A stretch of 64,000 bases of DNA from Acanthacorydalis orientalis. Taxonomy: Eukaryota; Arthropoda; Insecta; Megaloptera; Corydalidae. Position 1 is the stretch's first letter; each line of letters starts with the position of its first letter. The stretch is from positions 1,823,089 to 1,887,088 of the forward strand of contig CM068322.1 of assembly GCA_034766995.1 (NCBI GenBank). The letters run 5' to 3'. Below are positions 52,387 to 64,000 of this stretch, in pieces. The position numbers and the translations under genes are program-made. The notes under the pieces were generated by a model. The model worked only from the letters and a program-made list of their open reading frames with translations, had not been told where the DNA came from and did no database searches.

Positions 52387-53846
52387 TTAATCCCTTTTAT
52401 TTTCAGTCAGCAATGATTTACTCTGCAATCCACACTTATAGCATTCTCTCTATAACACGACAAAAAATCTTTTTTGAAATTTTTCAGAGATAATTTGTCA
52501 GCTGTGAATTGACGAAAGAATTTCGGTTAAGGAATTTGTCTAAAAACCAACTGGTGTATTATAATAATTAAATTTGACTAATAAATTGGGCATATTTAAA
52601 TTTTTAGGGCTCTATGTAGTACTGAAGTAGTTTTTTTTAAGTTGATACTTTCTACTTCAAACAACAAAGTGCAGTGTTAGAATTTCTGCGTTACTTTATG
52701 TCAATAATTTGTTACTAGACATCAATAATCTACATCAATAATATAATAATAATAGTGAAGTTTATGAATTAATAATTTTAATTGTATTTGATGACAAAAT
52801 ATTAACATATCAATATTTAATAATTATAAATGTTAAAAGAAGCTGTGTTATTACTGCGACATCTTTTGTATACTAAAAACTTTTATAAATACTCTCAAGA
52901 TAGAAATCTGTAATTTGTACAGTTTTGTATTTGTGTGTAGTAATATTTTTATGTTATGATATTCAAAATGTGTATTCATAAAAGTTTCAAGAATCAGTGC
53001 ACGTGTCGTCACAATTAATTTAATGTTGTATATTTATTATATTAAACAGTGTTTCGCACATGCATGTTTGTGTTGAAGTCATACCACTAGTGTCTCATGT
53101 ATATCATACGTTGAATAAGATGAGTAACGTGAGTTCTTAACGTTTCGACGAGAAATTTTTAAATTACCATCTTTGTTTTTAAATCGAATATTCAATATTA
53201 TGTCAAATACAAAAAACTGATTTTGGATGACGTTAATTATTTTGATAAATATTTATTAAAAAATGTAATTAAAAATATCTTGTGGTGAATTTCATTTTAA
53301 AATGATTTTGAATTACATAACAGTGAATGTCAGTTATAATTTGTACAGATTGGGTTATCTTATATATTGTACAGATCTGTGAAAGTCGAAAGAATAATTT
53401 CAAATCTAAAATATATTTTGATTGATAATTAGATATATAAAATTAATACTTAGTTAGTGAAGTTTTATTTAAATATAATCTTTATTTTATAATTTGGTGG
53501 TTATTTTGTTTAAAGTTTCTTTTAGTTAGTAGAATTATGTTTTTTGCAGATTAATATTTAAATTTGAATCATTAATTAAGATTATTTTTAAGTGTAATAT
53601 ATTTATTTAGTTCAATACGCTTTTTCGTAAATAATATAAAAAAATTAACAATAAATAATTGTGTTAGTGGAAATTGTGTGTGTGTACAAAAATGATGAGG
53701 TCTTGGATATAATTTTAAATGTTCAGGAGTGAAGTTTAAATATTTAGAGACGTGCTATGTGTAGAGTAAAAAAGGCATCATTTTCTGGGTAAGTTCGAAT
53801 TTACAGTCACTTATAGAAAACATGAAATGTAATTTATAATAATATA
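50188..53846. other. Long AT-rich stretch, nothing recognised
   Basis: 3.6 kb without a recognisable transposon or gene. TA tracts lie at 51222-51255, 51648-51680 and 52357-52383, and a TAT/TTA trinucleotide-rich region at 50765-50830. The short open frames are compositional. Confidence 0.55.
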
Positions 53847-54214
53847 TTGGGTTGGAACAAAGTTCATGACGTTTTACAGTAGGTGTTATTAATTGCAGTT
53901 TCGCATGTAACAGGTGCATTTTCATCATCACCTGATCTTGCATCTTCAGATTACCATTTGTTCGGGTCACTACCGAATTCACTTAATGGAAAAAAACTTC
54001 ACTTACCCGGAAGCTTGCAGAAACTATCTGGATCAATTTATCGCTCGAAAAGATGCCAAGTTCTGAGAGGACAGAATTATAAAATTATGTGAAATATGAT
54101 GAAAGATGGTAGATCAGAATGGTACATATATATTAGAACTACTAGATGTAAAAATAAGTAAATACTGCTTTTGAATTTACCTTAAACACTCTACGAACTT
54201 TTATTCCAGTCCAA
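53847..54214 (+). mobile_element. Mariner miniature (368 bp)
   Basis: TA-flanked, with ends TTGGGTTGGAACAAAGTTCA and reversed TTGGACTGGAATAAAAGTTC. Inside, plus-strand translation gives PDLASSDYHLFGSLPNSLNG around the third catalytic Asp, then LDQFIARKDAKF. So only the C-terminal fifth of a transposase remains between intact ends. Confidence 0.82.
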
Positions 54215-54849
54215 TATTACTGTACTTAAATTTGTAAAAAGAATAATATTTTTTTATTTTTATACCAAAATTAACATTTTCATATATTTTAACATTTATG
54301 GAATCTATATTTTGCATCAATGATCATAAATTGAAGCCTGATTAGTTATTAGTGTCTGTAACCTATATTATATAAAAATTTTATATATTTATTCCAACAA
54401 TTTCAATCATAAATTGAATGACAAATATTATTTTCAATTTCTTACACTTTCCAATTGAAATGTGTAACTGTTGAATATAAAATACATATACTCCTGAACA
54501 ATAAATTTGATTTCGAATTAGAAAATTTTAGTCAGAATTAGCGTTAAGATTAGTTATAATCATCCCTTATTGACTATTTTACAGTACTGAATTTTTGTTT
54601 ATAAAAAATGGATTTGAAAATAGAATAAAAAATATAATATAGATGCATTGTGCTTGTTAGAATAATTTTCAAAAATCTAAATAATGATATATTTCATTTT
54701 AAAAATGAAAAAATGAAAAATATGTAATAATAAATAAAAGAATTTTATTTTTCGTTTGATAAATCATAGATTCGATTTTATAAGTGGTCTCTTCAAAAAG
54801 TTTTCAGACAGAGTAAACCAAACACAGAATTTTAAACATACAAGATAGG
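54215..54849. other. AT-rich stretch, nothing recognised
   Basis: No gene or repeat seen. Confidence 0.5.
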
Positions 54850-55395
54850 GTAAATAAGTTTCGAGACTTTTTTATTTTACACTAGACGATCTGGTAACAC
54901 TACTGTTTGGAAGGTTAGCGGATGATGCAATACAGATCACGCGCAGCAAATCTGGTAAGCTATGCTCAATATATGTTGAGTGGCAGCTCATTAAAGTTGT
55001 ATTCCCCTTTTTTGTCATGATTTTCAAATGGAACGTACTACTATTGATTAGAAGAGAGTGTGAAATTCTGTGTTAATGTTCGGAAAGTTCCTAATGAGAT
55101 CTTAGAGATTTTGAATTTAATTTATGGTGAAGTTATTATGAATACAGAAAAGGTTTTTAAGTGGCATAAAGGTATCAGGCAGAATAAAAAAGATATTCAG
55201 CATCCTATAGACGTAAGGCAAATGAATGGCTTTTAAGGAAAATAAGGCTTTTTGAAATTTAAAGAAATGATCAAAATGCTGCACTACAGAAGTATGTATT
55301 CTTTCCGCTGATTATAAAATAATAGCTCAGAAGCTTACCATAAGTAAAGGAATTGTTTAAAAAAATTGAAAGATTATAAGTTTATAAAGTAACTC
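54850..55395 (+). mobile_element. Decayed mariner N-terminal fragment
   Basis: Plus-strand translation, with stops, resembles a mariner DNA-binding half: KFCVNVRKVPNEILEILNLI, then YGEVIMNTEKVFKWHKGIRQ, and later SADYKIIAQKLTISKGIV (second helix-turn-helix). The upstream 54850-55020 holds a possible leader with GATCTGGTAACACTACTGTT. No ends were confirmed, and the catalytic half was not found. Confidence 0.6.
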
Positions 55396-55678
55396 GTATA
55401 AATACTGAATATTATCATGCGAACAGAAAGAAAGAAAAGAAAGATATTCTGATCATGGTTCATCTCTTTTCCTTTCCCGACCATGGAATAATGGAATCCT
55501 GTAAGTTTTAAAAAATTGAAGAGTGTTTATATAACTTTGAGAATAATAAATTGTCTGCGAAATCATTTTTCATACATTCTCGTTTAAAACTTTCAAAATT
55601 GTTTCCCTCGATAGAATAGGTGTTAGGTGCGGTGAAGAACTTAAAAAAATACTACTTGATAAATGTATAGATTATTAT
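55396..55678. other. Short unassigned stretch
   Basis: It lies between a mariner fragment and a Tc1-like element. Nothing recognised. Confidence 0.4.
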
Positions 55679-56744
55679 TAGTTTAAAAGGAAAAAAAATG
55701 CGGTTTTTGTTTTCTGGATTCTAACCTTATTTTTTCCAATGAATTATTCGATATTTAGCTTCTGGTGAGACATCTTCAGCTTCTCAGGCCACAGCCATTT
55801 TAAGGTAAAATACTGAAAACTTAATAAGCACGTGGATGGTACGATGAGCACAACTTATTGCGAGATTTCGAGCTGTCGAGAAGAAAAAGAAATCTGATTA
55901 CTAAGAAAAATATCAAAGTAAGAAATTTTTTTGTAAAACGGTACAAAGAATGGACTGATAATAGTTGGATAAAGATTATTTGGCGGATGAGAGTAAAATT
56001 AATAGATACACTACAGATGGCAACCAGTGGAACTGGAAAAGAGAGGGTTAATTGCTGCAAGTGGAAGATTTCATTCGACTATGAAACATGGTGAGGGGAA
56101 TATTAAGGTCTTGGACTGCTTTACAGCATACGGAATCGGACCGATACATAGAATTGAGAGTAATGTCAACAAATAAATGTACTGAAATATTCTGAATGAG
56201 TATCTAATAGGAATAGTTCAAAATATGCCTTGTCTGAAAATGAAGTAATATTTCAATGCGATAACGACCTCAAATATATATTGAGGTTAGTAAAGAACTG
56301 GCTGAGTTAGTAAAATTTTCAAATGTTAGAGTGGCTAGCTCAAAGTCCTAATCACAACCTCATTGAAAATGTAAATCTTAATGTCTTATGGGAACGTATA
56401 CAATAACAACGGGAGAAAATTCTACCCGAGTATTGTGAAAAGCTTATTAAAAGTATAAAAAAAGAGTAACTTCTGTCAAAAAAGCAAAATGCATTTCTAC
56501 CAAATATTAAAATTTATATTTAGTATTTTCTATAAAGTGGTATAAAACCAAACCTACTATTATTGTCATTATTTTATATTAAAATGGCTTTCAGCTTAAA
56601 GTGAATTTATTTATTTAAGCATCAATAAATGTTGTTTCCTACAATATAAAAGCTTTTTATTAAAAGTGTAACGTTTATTTAATAACACTATAATAAGCGA
56701 AATTTCTACTTAACGACTCAACTTTACTTTTTTCCACTTAACTG
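55679..56744 (+). mobile_element. Decayed Tc1-like element
   Basis: The right end, reversed, begins CAGTTAAGTGGAAAAAAGTA and is followed by TA. The left end is a degenerate TAGTTTAAAAGGAAAAAAAA. Plus-strand translation gives KRYKEWTDNSWIKIIW (usual block before the first Asp), then DGNQWNWKREG, then MKHGEGNIKVLDCFTAYGIG (the conserved KHGGGSVMVWGCFS region), PIHRIESN, a decayed second-Asp block, then the region of SPDLNPIE-LW (here SPNHNLIENVNLNVLWER). These are Tc1-like, not mariner, transposase features. Many stops and frameshifts. Confidence 0.8.
55858..56094 (+). pseudogene. Tc1-like transposase fragment
   Basis: A 78-codon open stretch inside the Tc1-like element. The first 45 residues are in the authentic frame (KKNIKVRNFFVKRYKEWTDN). 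After IIW the frame leaves that of the catalytic blocks, which continue elsewhere. Not a functional gene. Confidence 0.65.
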
Positions 56745-58250
56745 TATATGCTTTTTATAACAAATGACATATTTTAAATATAAAGTGTAATTTTAAATCT
56801 CTTTAAACCTTTTTCAATAATATATTTTTTTAAAATTTAAAATTTCGGATTTTTTTTAGTAGCAATATTTTAGGTCGAGTGCTTCGTTGTTTCCATGAGC
56901 GCACGTTTGTACTTAGTCAAAATTTATTATTATAAAATGTAACTATACTTGGTTGTTTTTACAAATAAATATCGAACTTCAGTTCTTGAGAGATTTACTT
57001 TGACTGAATAATTATACAAATGATTGTACCATATTATAATACGAAAATTTGTGTTAATAATATATGTTTTCAGCTGCAATATTCTGTATAGTATTCTGTA
57101 GAGTATTTTTCAAACATTAGATATAGTATGTTCTATTCAAATGTATTTTTTTTCTTTAATATTTAAACTTCTTAATTGAAAGACAAACAATTCATATTTA
57201 TCAAATTCAGTAATAACTTTCAGAAAATTCTAATTGTTTTGAAATTTCATAATCTGGTTTATACTAAATTCTTTTTACATAATATAATAAATGAAAATGT
57301 CAAAACTTATGTTTTTGTTTGTCTGAGCAGAATTACATGTTAGTTTTTATATTTACTGCATCTATTATCTCATTTTTTATCTGCTTACAGCTACTTATAT
57401 CTCTGTTAGCTGATTATCAAATATAATGGATATAAATACATATATTTATATATTTAAAATATAATGTTAAAAATATTGCAAATTAATAAAATTTAATTAA
57501 TAGAAAGTTTAGCATATTTATTTGTGACTAGAGTTTATTCAGCGTCCACTGAGGATACAAATTAATTTAAAACAAATTTCATTGAAAATTGATTCATTTT
57601 TTAAAAAATATAAGTGTATTGTTTTTTTAATGTATTATACAGTCTACATAATCAATCCTTATTCATTATATTTGTCTGAATTTTATGAAATAATTTTTCT
57701 TTTATGCATATTTATTATACTGGATATATTCTCTATTTTATATTTTGGATAGATTTACGATACACCTTATTTTGTTCTTTTAAAAAAAAAATTTTATGCA
57801 GTTTTAATTTGTGCTGACATTTCATAGGACGGAAGTAGTCTTTTTCATAACTGGATGAAATAAAACATTATCCAACTAATACTTTTTTTTATCATACACA
57901 CAGTAATAGAAATATCAGAGTACATGTTTCGTATTTGTATATGTAAAAAAAATCAAGTTTACCTTATTTATTAATCTATTTTCTTTACATCCTATTTATA
58001 ACCCGTTTTGCAATAAATATAAAAAAGAAAAAATAATGACGATATAATAAAAAAATACGGAAACTTTTTGTATGTATATATTATTATTAATTATATTATT
58101 TGGTTGAATTCCCTTGAAATGTACATTTTTACATTTTTATTCTACACATATATTTATAATAATCATATTCAAAAACGTACACCACGCGATATAACCGAGC
58201 GTCACTTAGATTCGATTGTTCGATAACAAAAGAGGTAAAACGAGGCGTAC

Positions 58251-58254
<4 letters not shown>
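56745..58254. other. AT-rich stretch, nothing recognised
   Basis: No gene, transposon or RNA gene was recognised. Confidence 0.55.
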
Positions 58255-58303
<49 letters not shown>

Positions 58304-58370
58304 CATACATACATACATACATACAAACATACATACAAACATACATACGTACATACACACAAACATACAT
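58255..58370. repeat. (TA)n-(CATA)n compound microsatellite
   Basis: About 45 bp of TA followed by about 70 bp of ACATAC/AAACATAC units. Confidence 0.95.
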
Positions 58371-58867
58371 ATAATAACACTCATGTGAGAGTATACGAAT
58401 AAATATCCGTATTTTTCGCGTGCACGTGGGAACGAAGGTGTGTGCGCACATACATAAACAATATGTTCGAAAGAACAAATATTCGAGGGGATGTTAACCT
58501 GAAATCAATAAGGAGTCGAAATTCGGAAACTCGACTGATGTGGGTCAGATGTAGTGTTTGACTGCGGGAACTATTATACTTGTTTTATTACTATTGTATT
58601 TAATTGTTTTTTGTTATAGTGACAGATGTGAACGAAATTTTAAAAAAGAAAAGAATGACACAAAGACCAATTTGAAAAAATATTTGTATTCAAATGAAAT
58701 AATTTACTAATGACATTATTTAAATTTATGGATGTATGGTACGTACACTTTGGACAAACAAAAATAGTTAAAATTATAAATGAATAAATATTTGTATTTT
58801 GCAAATACGCGTAGAAAGAGAAGTTACAATCGTCATAGTGATATATGGAACCATAATATTGAATGAA
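58371..58867. other. Unassigned stretch, GC-richer at the left
   Basis: The segment 58380-58565 has noticeably higher GC (for example TTTTTCGCGTGCACGTGGGA) and no match within the window. The remainder is AT-rich. Confidence 0.4.
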
Positions 58868-59251
58868 TTAGGTTGGTGCAAAAATAATTGCGGTTTTTAT
58901 CATTTTAAGTTTGGTGACGATTTTTCTAGTTACCGTTATCTTTTGTTATAGTCATGTGATCATCATTGTAAACAATGAAATTAGCACTACTGATTTCAGT
59001 TTATGTCCATTGTTTTTATTCTTTAGTATTGTTGGATATAATCTCTTAAATTGGTAATAGAAAAAAAGCCAAATACGCCATTTTATTATATGAGTTTAGA
59101 TTGGGACGTAAAGCAATAGAAACTGCTCGAAATATCAAATTTGTTTTTAGCGAAAAGTCAATTAGTGGAAGGTACAGCTCAACATTGGTTTCAACAATTT
59201 CGTAATGGAAAGGTCGTGGATGTCATTTAGCTATAGACAATAATTATTTAA

Positions 59252-60539
59252 CCCTTATGTTAGTAACCAACTTTACCGACGTCTTTTAGCAACCGGGTAC
59301 CCGGGTACCCACAGACCTGAGTATTAAAAATTTTGTTTATTTTATTAAAAAAATGTTTTTCTAAACATTTTTTTCTTGAAATATTAATAATTAGTGATAA
59401 TTTAAAGAAAAAAAATTATAATAACAATATAGAATTGTGAATATGCATGGATAACTTCTTTACTACTCTACCCGTTGCTAAACATTTGTTATCGTGGAAT
59501 ATTACCATTGTTGGCACGTTAAAAAAAAATAAACCTTACATCCCTAGTGTTATGGGAGCAAATAAGACACGGGAGCAGTATTCGACAGTTTTTGGATTTC
59601 ACGAAAAAGTTACCATGTGTTCCTACGTTCCTAAAAAAAATAAAGCTGTCATTCTGTTATCTACAATGCATTCAGATGCATCTGTTGGTGATGACGCTAA
59701 ACAAAAACCAGAAATTATAAATTTTTATAATAAATATAAAGCTGGTGTTGACACAATGGACCAAATGGTCCGGAGGTACACAAGTCAACGACGATCTTCG
59801 AGATGGCCAATGGCAATATTCTTCATCATGCTAGACATTTCTTCACTTGCATCATATATAATTTATTATGAAAATAATAAAATGATCGCCAAAAAAACGA
59901 CAGAACGTCGTCAATTTATGCGTAAGCTAAGTGAAAAACTGGCATTGCCGATGATTGAACACCGCACGGCGAATCCACAAGTAATGCGCCACTTCTCAAC
60001 AAAAATTGCCATTGAAAGCATTTTAGGCCATGCACTGACAGAAACAGTCGTAGTAAATCCTGGTCCAGTGATTCTAAAAGATAAAACCGGAAGAAAAAAA
60101 GTAACAGGATCTTGCCATGTTTGCAATGCCTTGCCTGAAGAACTGTGCCAATTGTCACCAACCAGTATGTGACGAGCACTCAGTTAATCTTGTACAATGT
60201 GTTCAATGTCATTAATTATAAAAAAAAAAGTGTAATATTTCTTTATTTTTTTAATAAAATTTAGTTGCATGCATTTATAAAAATTATCTTCAATTTATTT
60301 CCTATGCTTTCCACTGTGGGTACCCGGGTACCCGGTTGCTAATGGGGCGATGGCTGAAGTTTAAGCTTATTTAAAAAAAAAAGTAAAAAATAAATAAATT
60401 AAATGCACTCACAACTAGCTTTCTTTTAAGTTAAAAAACGACGATTTGAGAGCTTAAAATGAAATATTGAATTTTCTTTAAGCTATTCATACAAATACAC
60501 CGCGGTGGGTACCCGGGTACCCGGTTACTAACATAAGGG
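59252..60539 (+). mobile_element. piggyBac-like element nested in mariner
   Basis: Flanked by TTAA on both sides (59248-59251 and 60540-60543). Perfect 17-bp inverted ends CCCTTATGTTAGTAACC (59252-59268 and reversed at 60523-60539). Subterminally, the perfect palindrome GGGTACCCGGGTACCC occurs three times: 59295-59310, 60318-60333 and 60507-60522. The left and inner right copies sit in an exact inverted block (AGCAACC...ACA). At 1288 bp it is about half the size of an autonomous piggyBac. The coding sequence begins in the middle of the transposase. Confidence 0.9.
59447..60172 (+). pseudogene. piggyBac transposase, C-terminal half
   Basis: Uninterrupted 241-codon frame. It opens MDNFFTTLPVAKHLL, the conserved CDN-FTS-PLA block that holds the second catalytic Asp of piggyBac transposases. 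It goes on with IVGTLKKNKPYIPSVM, then AVILLSTMHSDASV, then FYNKYKAGVDTMDQMVRRYT, which carries the paired late Asp residues (VDTMDQ), then SSRWPMAIFFIMLDI. It ends in a cysteine-rich tail beginning GSCHVCNALPEEL. The tail leaves frame near 60140: the remaining Cys/His pairs (CANC, CDEH, CVQC) are readable one frame over to a TAA at 60213. The N-terminal half with the first catalytic Asp is missing, so it cannot be a working transposase. Normal length is roughly 550-600 residues. ATG at 59447 is simply the first in frame, and no promoter is implied. Confidence 0.88.
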
Positions 60540-61306
60540 TTAAGAACCATTATTGAAGCGGACCCACGTAAAACAACCCGAAAAGTGAAAAAAGAACACA
60601 ATGTCCGCTTCTTTTAAGTAACAAAAATGATTCTTTTCTTGATCGCATAGTCACAGGTGATGAAAAGTGTATTATCTATAACAATCGGAAAAGTTCATCA
60701 CAGTGACTAGACCGAGGAGAAGCACCAAAACTGTTTCCTTAACCGAAGCTTCATGAAAAAAAGATTATGGTTACTGTTTGGTGGACGGCAAGTGGTATCA
60801 TTTACTAAAACTTCTTAAATTTTGGCGAAATAATAATAAAAGAAAAGTATTGCAAGGAAACTGAAAAATGCATGAGCAGCTACATCGTTTACGGCCAGCA
60901 TTAGTCGATCGAAGAGGACCAATTTTTCTTCAAGACAACGCTCGACCACAAGTCTCACAAATGACTTTAAAAAAATTAAATGAACTGTGTTATGAAACCT
61001 AACCTCGCCTACTTTTTATTTTCTGGACTTGTACCCGACAGATTATCAATTTTTTTAAAACATTTGAGTAATTTCCTGCGAGAGAAGGTTTTCAAAGGTC
61101 AAGCATCAGCTCAAAGCGCTTTTGATTAATTGGTTAATTCCAGGAATCCTAAATTCAATTTTGTAGGAATAAACAAACTTGTTTCCCGTCGCGAAAATGT
61201 GTGCAGGCCAATGGTCTTTATTTTGACTAATAAATATAATTTTTAACTGATATATCAATCTTTATACTCGATAGTAAAAACCGCAATTACTTTTGTATCA
61301 GCCTAA

Positions 61307-62119
61307 TAGAAATCTTTTTTTTTCTTTATAGATTTACCATTTGAGTAAGTTTTTTAATATTGGTATTTATTATAACAGTACTTTTCAGTTTGATAAAATA
61401 AACATTTTTAAATTTAATGATGTTATTTATTGATATAAATCAATAAATGAAATTTAAGTAAAATATGAAACGTAAGTAGGTATCATGTGTATGAATATAC
61501 GAGAGAGTCATATGTTATGAATATTAAGTCACGTCAGTTATGATATTTAATATTTGTTTCGCAGTTTTAAACGAGATAATACTGTAACAATGTGTGTTTA
61601 TAATTCATAAGATAGTACATTTGCATATTTTAGGAAAACGTTTTTTTGAAAATACATAAACAATAAATGTGAGAGGGAAAGAATGAGTTAAATATTATAA
61701 AAATGTATGCACTCTTGTATAAATATAGAAATCTGTAAAACTTTTATTATGAGTTATATTGGATGTTGCAGCATTTGTCCAGTCTAATAACTTGTACGTC
61801 AAATTGCGAGCTTCACAAGCCAATGTTGGCGAATTATAATTAATTTATTTAAAACGGTGCAGTGAATCGTAATGAAAATTTACAAACACTTTTCTGACTT
61901 CATATAATATACATATAAAAAATTCAAATTAGTATTTCTGTTAAACAACATACTGAATTAATTGCAAATTTTATATATACCTTTAAAATAAAAAAGTAAC
62001 CTTATAAACTTTTAACCAATTTTTAGAATTTTACTTTTTTAATATATTTTTCAAGATAAAGAAAAAGTAAAACGCAGATATAAGTTATTAAGTGGAATAT
62101 ATATATATATTTATATATG

Positions 62120-62192
<73 letters not shown>

Positions 62193-63502
62193 CTGAATAT
62201 GTATGTATTCTACTTTTATTATGAAGAATATTTCAGCTCCTAAATAATATATTAATCCGAGTGTAAGAAAACATTTCATATAGTATTTTGAGAAAAATAA
62301 TATATAATATAGGTAATTCAATTTAGGCTTCCACAATAAAAAATTGTAAAGTTAAAAAAATCAATTTTTAGGATTTTAACATGTATTGTTCAATATTTTT
62401 TTCATAATTTTGTCCAAAGTGTATGTACAACATATTCATAAATTTAAATATTGTCATCAGTAAATTATTTTTTTTTAAACAAATACATTTTCAAACGGGT
62501 TTTAGGTTTTTCTTTTTAAATTTCGTTTACATATGTCACTATAGCATATAAAAAATTACATGAAATTGAATCACCTATATATGATTCTAATTGCGAAAAA
62601 ATTAAAAAAAATACTGCACTATATTTTAAGAAGTGCTAATATATAAAACTGGGAGTTGTAAGATATAAACTCTATCATGGATGTAAATTTTAGATCAAAA
62701 ATATTTTAAATTACACATAAATATATGAACATTTATTATACACCAATGAAGAAAACATCATATTTCATAAATTTTCTTTCCAAGTTATGCTTTAATATAT
62801 CAGTACTTTTAATGATTTGTTTTTCTTAACTTCACTTTTTTTGTTGCCTCTGGTGTGTATATTGCTGAGTTATTTTACTGAAATATAAAATTCTCTCTGA
62901 TCGGATGCTTGGTATTCTCAATTAATGAAATTCCGAGCAATACAGTGTAGGTGTTTGAATTAATTCGTTTTTGTGTATCGACGCAGATAATGTACCAAGA
63001 TAAAAAAAGTTCATATCACTCATTTTTTTGATATAAAAGTCTTTTAATAGGACGGTAAAATAACGGAAAGATATAAATTGAAGTAATTGAAAAGAAATTC
63101 TAAGATAACTGATCAAAAGTCATATTTTATATGAATATTAATTATGCATAGAAGTTTGCCATTTTTATATTTCATAATTGTGAATTTCAATTCTATTATA
63201 GACTACAGAAGTATTTAATTTAATCAATTTAAGAATAAAAGTAATTCTTTTTGTAATTTTTTAATCGATGTTAAAAATAAGTTAAATTATTTAATAACTA
63301 AACTATTTAATATTAAATGGTATTTAACAGTGAGTTTATAATTTGTAAAATAGGATATATAATTAAGTTTAATAATATTATATATGATTCGTGTTACAAT
63401 TATAGTTTTTGACAGTAAGGGTAAATTTATTTTTCACGAAAAAAAAAATATTTTAGATAGATCACAAATAATATTCATCAAAATGCTTATAAGTAAAAGT
63501 TG
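61307..63502. other. AT-rich stretch with one TA array
   Basis: A TA array lies at 62097-62190. The segment 61750-61880 is slightly more complex. No gene or transposon was recognised. Confidence 0.55.
62097..62190. repeat. (TA)n array
   Basis: About 94 bp of TA with TTTATATATG and GTATG breaks at the left. Confidence 0.95.
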
Positions 63503-63575
63503 AAGTTCTTGTTGTTAGTTGGAAGTTTAGGGCGCGTCGACAATTAAGCTCATTAGTGTCCGACTTGAAAGTTGA
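63503..63575 (+). repeat. Short dispersed repeat, copy 2
   Basis: Same orientation as 29785-29855, sharing TTTAGGGCGCGTCGACAA and CTCATTAGTG. No open frame; unclassified. The stretch 63576-63903 shows nothing firm, though 63730-63840 is GC-richer. Confidence 0.55.
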
Positions 63576-63903
63576 AATTACCAATAAAAAAGATAAGATA
63601 ATTTTGATAAAGAAATGGTGGTGTACAAATAGTGGTTCTTTTTTCAAAATAATTTGTTTTGTTATAGATCAACAAATTTGTAAATAGAGAACGATTAAAC
63701 TATGCATAAATCAGTTTTTTTCTTTAATGTTAGGCTCAAATACAGAGTGGGGGTTCATATTGAGTTACAAGTTTCGGGACACGTGACTAGCAGATCGAAT
63801 GCACATACAGCAACGGGAGCACATATCCCAAGGTAGTAATCTTTACTACTAACATTTCGTCTATTTCTCTGCATTTTATCTATTAGTTATCTGAACCTAA
63901 ATA

Positions 63904-64000
63904 CAGGATCGGAGAAACCCAGCTGGGACCCTCTGCCGGTAAAATTTACGAGGCCCTAAAAATTTATTTGACGTCCAAAAAACGGCTTTGTGTAAAAATA
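63904..64000 (-). mobile_element. hAT-like element end, cut by the window edge
   Basis: CAGGATCGGAGAAACCCAGC followed by a GGTAAAATTTACGAGG block aligns with the reversed right end of the element at 24294-25017 (CAGTGGTGAATTAACCCAGC, then GGTAATATTTACGGG). It is therefore a second copy in the opposite orientation, continuing past 64000. Confidence 0.5.

Larger units (their letters stand above)
58868..61306 (+). mobile_element. Cecropia-type mariner split by a piggyBac
   Basis: The ends TTAGGTTGGTGCAAAAATAA and reversed TTAGGCTGATACAAAAGTAA are near-identical to those of Hsmar1-type cecropia mariners. The plus-strand transposase is interrupted at 59248 by a piggyBac and resumes at 60544. Before the break: EFRLGRKAIETARNIKF-like sequence and TAQHWFQQFRNG. 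After it: a RKTTRKVKKEHN block, an apparent deletion, then SFLDRIVTGDEKCIIYNNRK (first Asp), KKIMVTVWWTASGII, IFLQDNARPQVSQMTLKKLN (second Asp), a decayed third-Asp block, and a normal C-terminal tail. Without the insertion it is about 1147 bp, shorter than full length because of the internal deletion. Confidence 0.88.

Noticed and set aside
59911..60179. Minus-strand frames of 71 and 87 codons
   Set aside because: Antisense to the piggyBac transposase fragment.

Overview
This is AT-rich animal nuclear DNA, almost certainly insect and probably hymenopteran. The pointers are pervasive (TA)n microsatellites, many mariner copies with cecropia-type and other ends, RTE-type LINE fragments, and two exons of an arthropod neuroligin. 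I see no bacterial operons, CRISPR arrays, rRNA genes or convincing tRNA genes. The species call is inference; I cannot search databases.

The one host gene I can support is a neuroligin on the minus strand. Coding exon 1 (27162-27291) holds the start codon and signal peptide. Coding exon 2 (9652-9960) holds the start of the esterase-like domain, including the EDCLFLNLYIP signature. The splice sites and codon phase match across a 17.2-kb intron (9961-27161). Exon 2 ends in a clean donor, and the remaining exons should lie beyond the left end of the window. Everything right of 27.3 kb is therefore 5' intron/UTR or intergenic sequence. A relatively GC-rich, repeat-free island at 40.1-40.6 kb is a speculative promoter or upstream exon.

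Nearly everything else is transposon debris. Tc1/mariner: full-length but dead copies at 3877-5150 and 36172-37440; a 5'-deleted copy broken by only one visible stop at 17391-18320; a copy split by a piggyBac at 58868-61306; a Tc1-like copy at 55679-56744; and several families of short deletion derivatives, one with four copies sharing a breakpoint (15758, 21580, 32525, 37921). piggyBac: a 682-bp non-autonomous element at 696-1377 and a half-length element at 59252-60539 with a 241-codon open transposase fragment. Helitron-like: three related non-coding copies at 14252-14790, 18452-18942 and 46229-46959, each set exactly between A and T, plus an endonuclease-like ORF at 10715-11185 of a kind found in some Helitron relatives. 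hAT-like: 24294-25017 and 63904-64000. RTE LINE 3' fragments: 25300, 26158 and 47654. A fold-back element lies at 22381-22640, with single arms elsewhere.

About fifty (TA)n or compound dinucleotide tracts punctuate the window, roughly one per 1.2 kb. Many directly abut mariner ends. The most interesting items are the Helitron-like trio with conserved ends, the piggyBac-in-mariner nest with three copies of a 16-bp perfect palindrome, the mariner miniatures that keep only the DNA-binding half, and the fold-back family.
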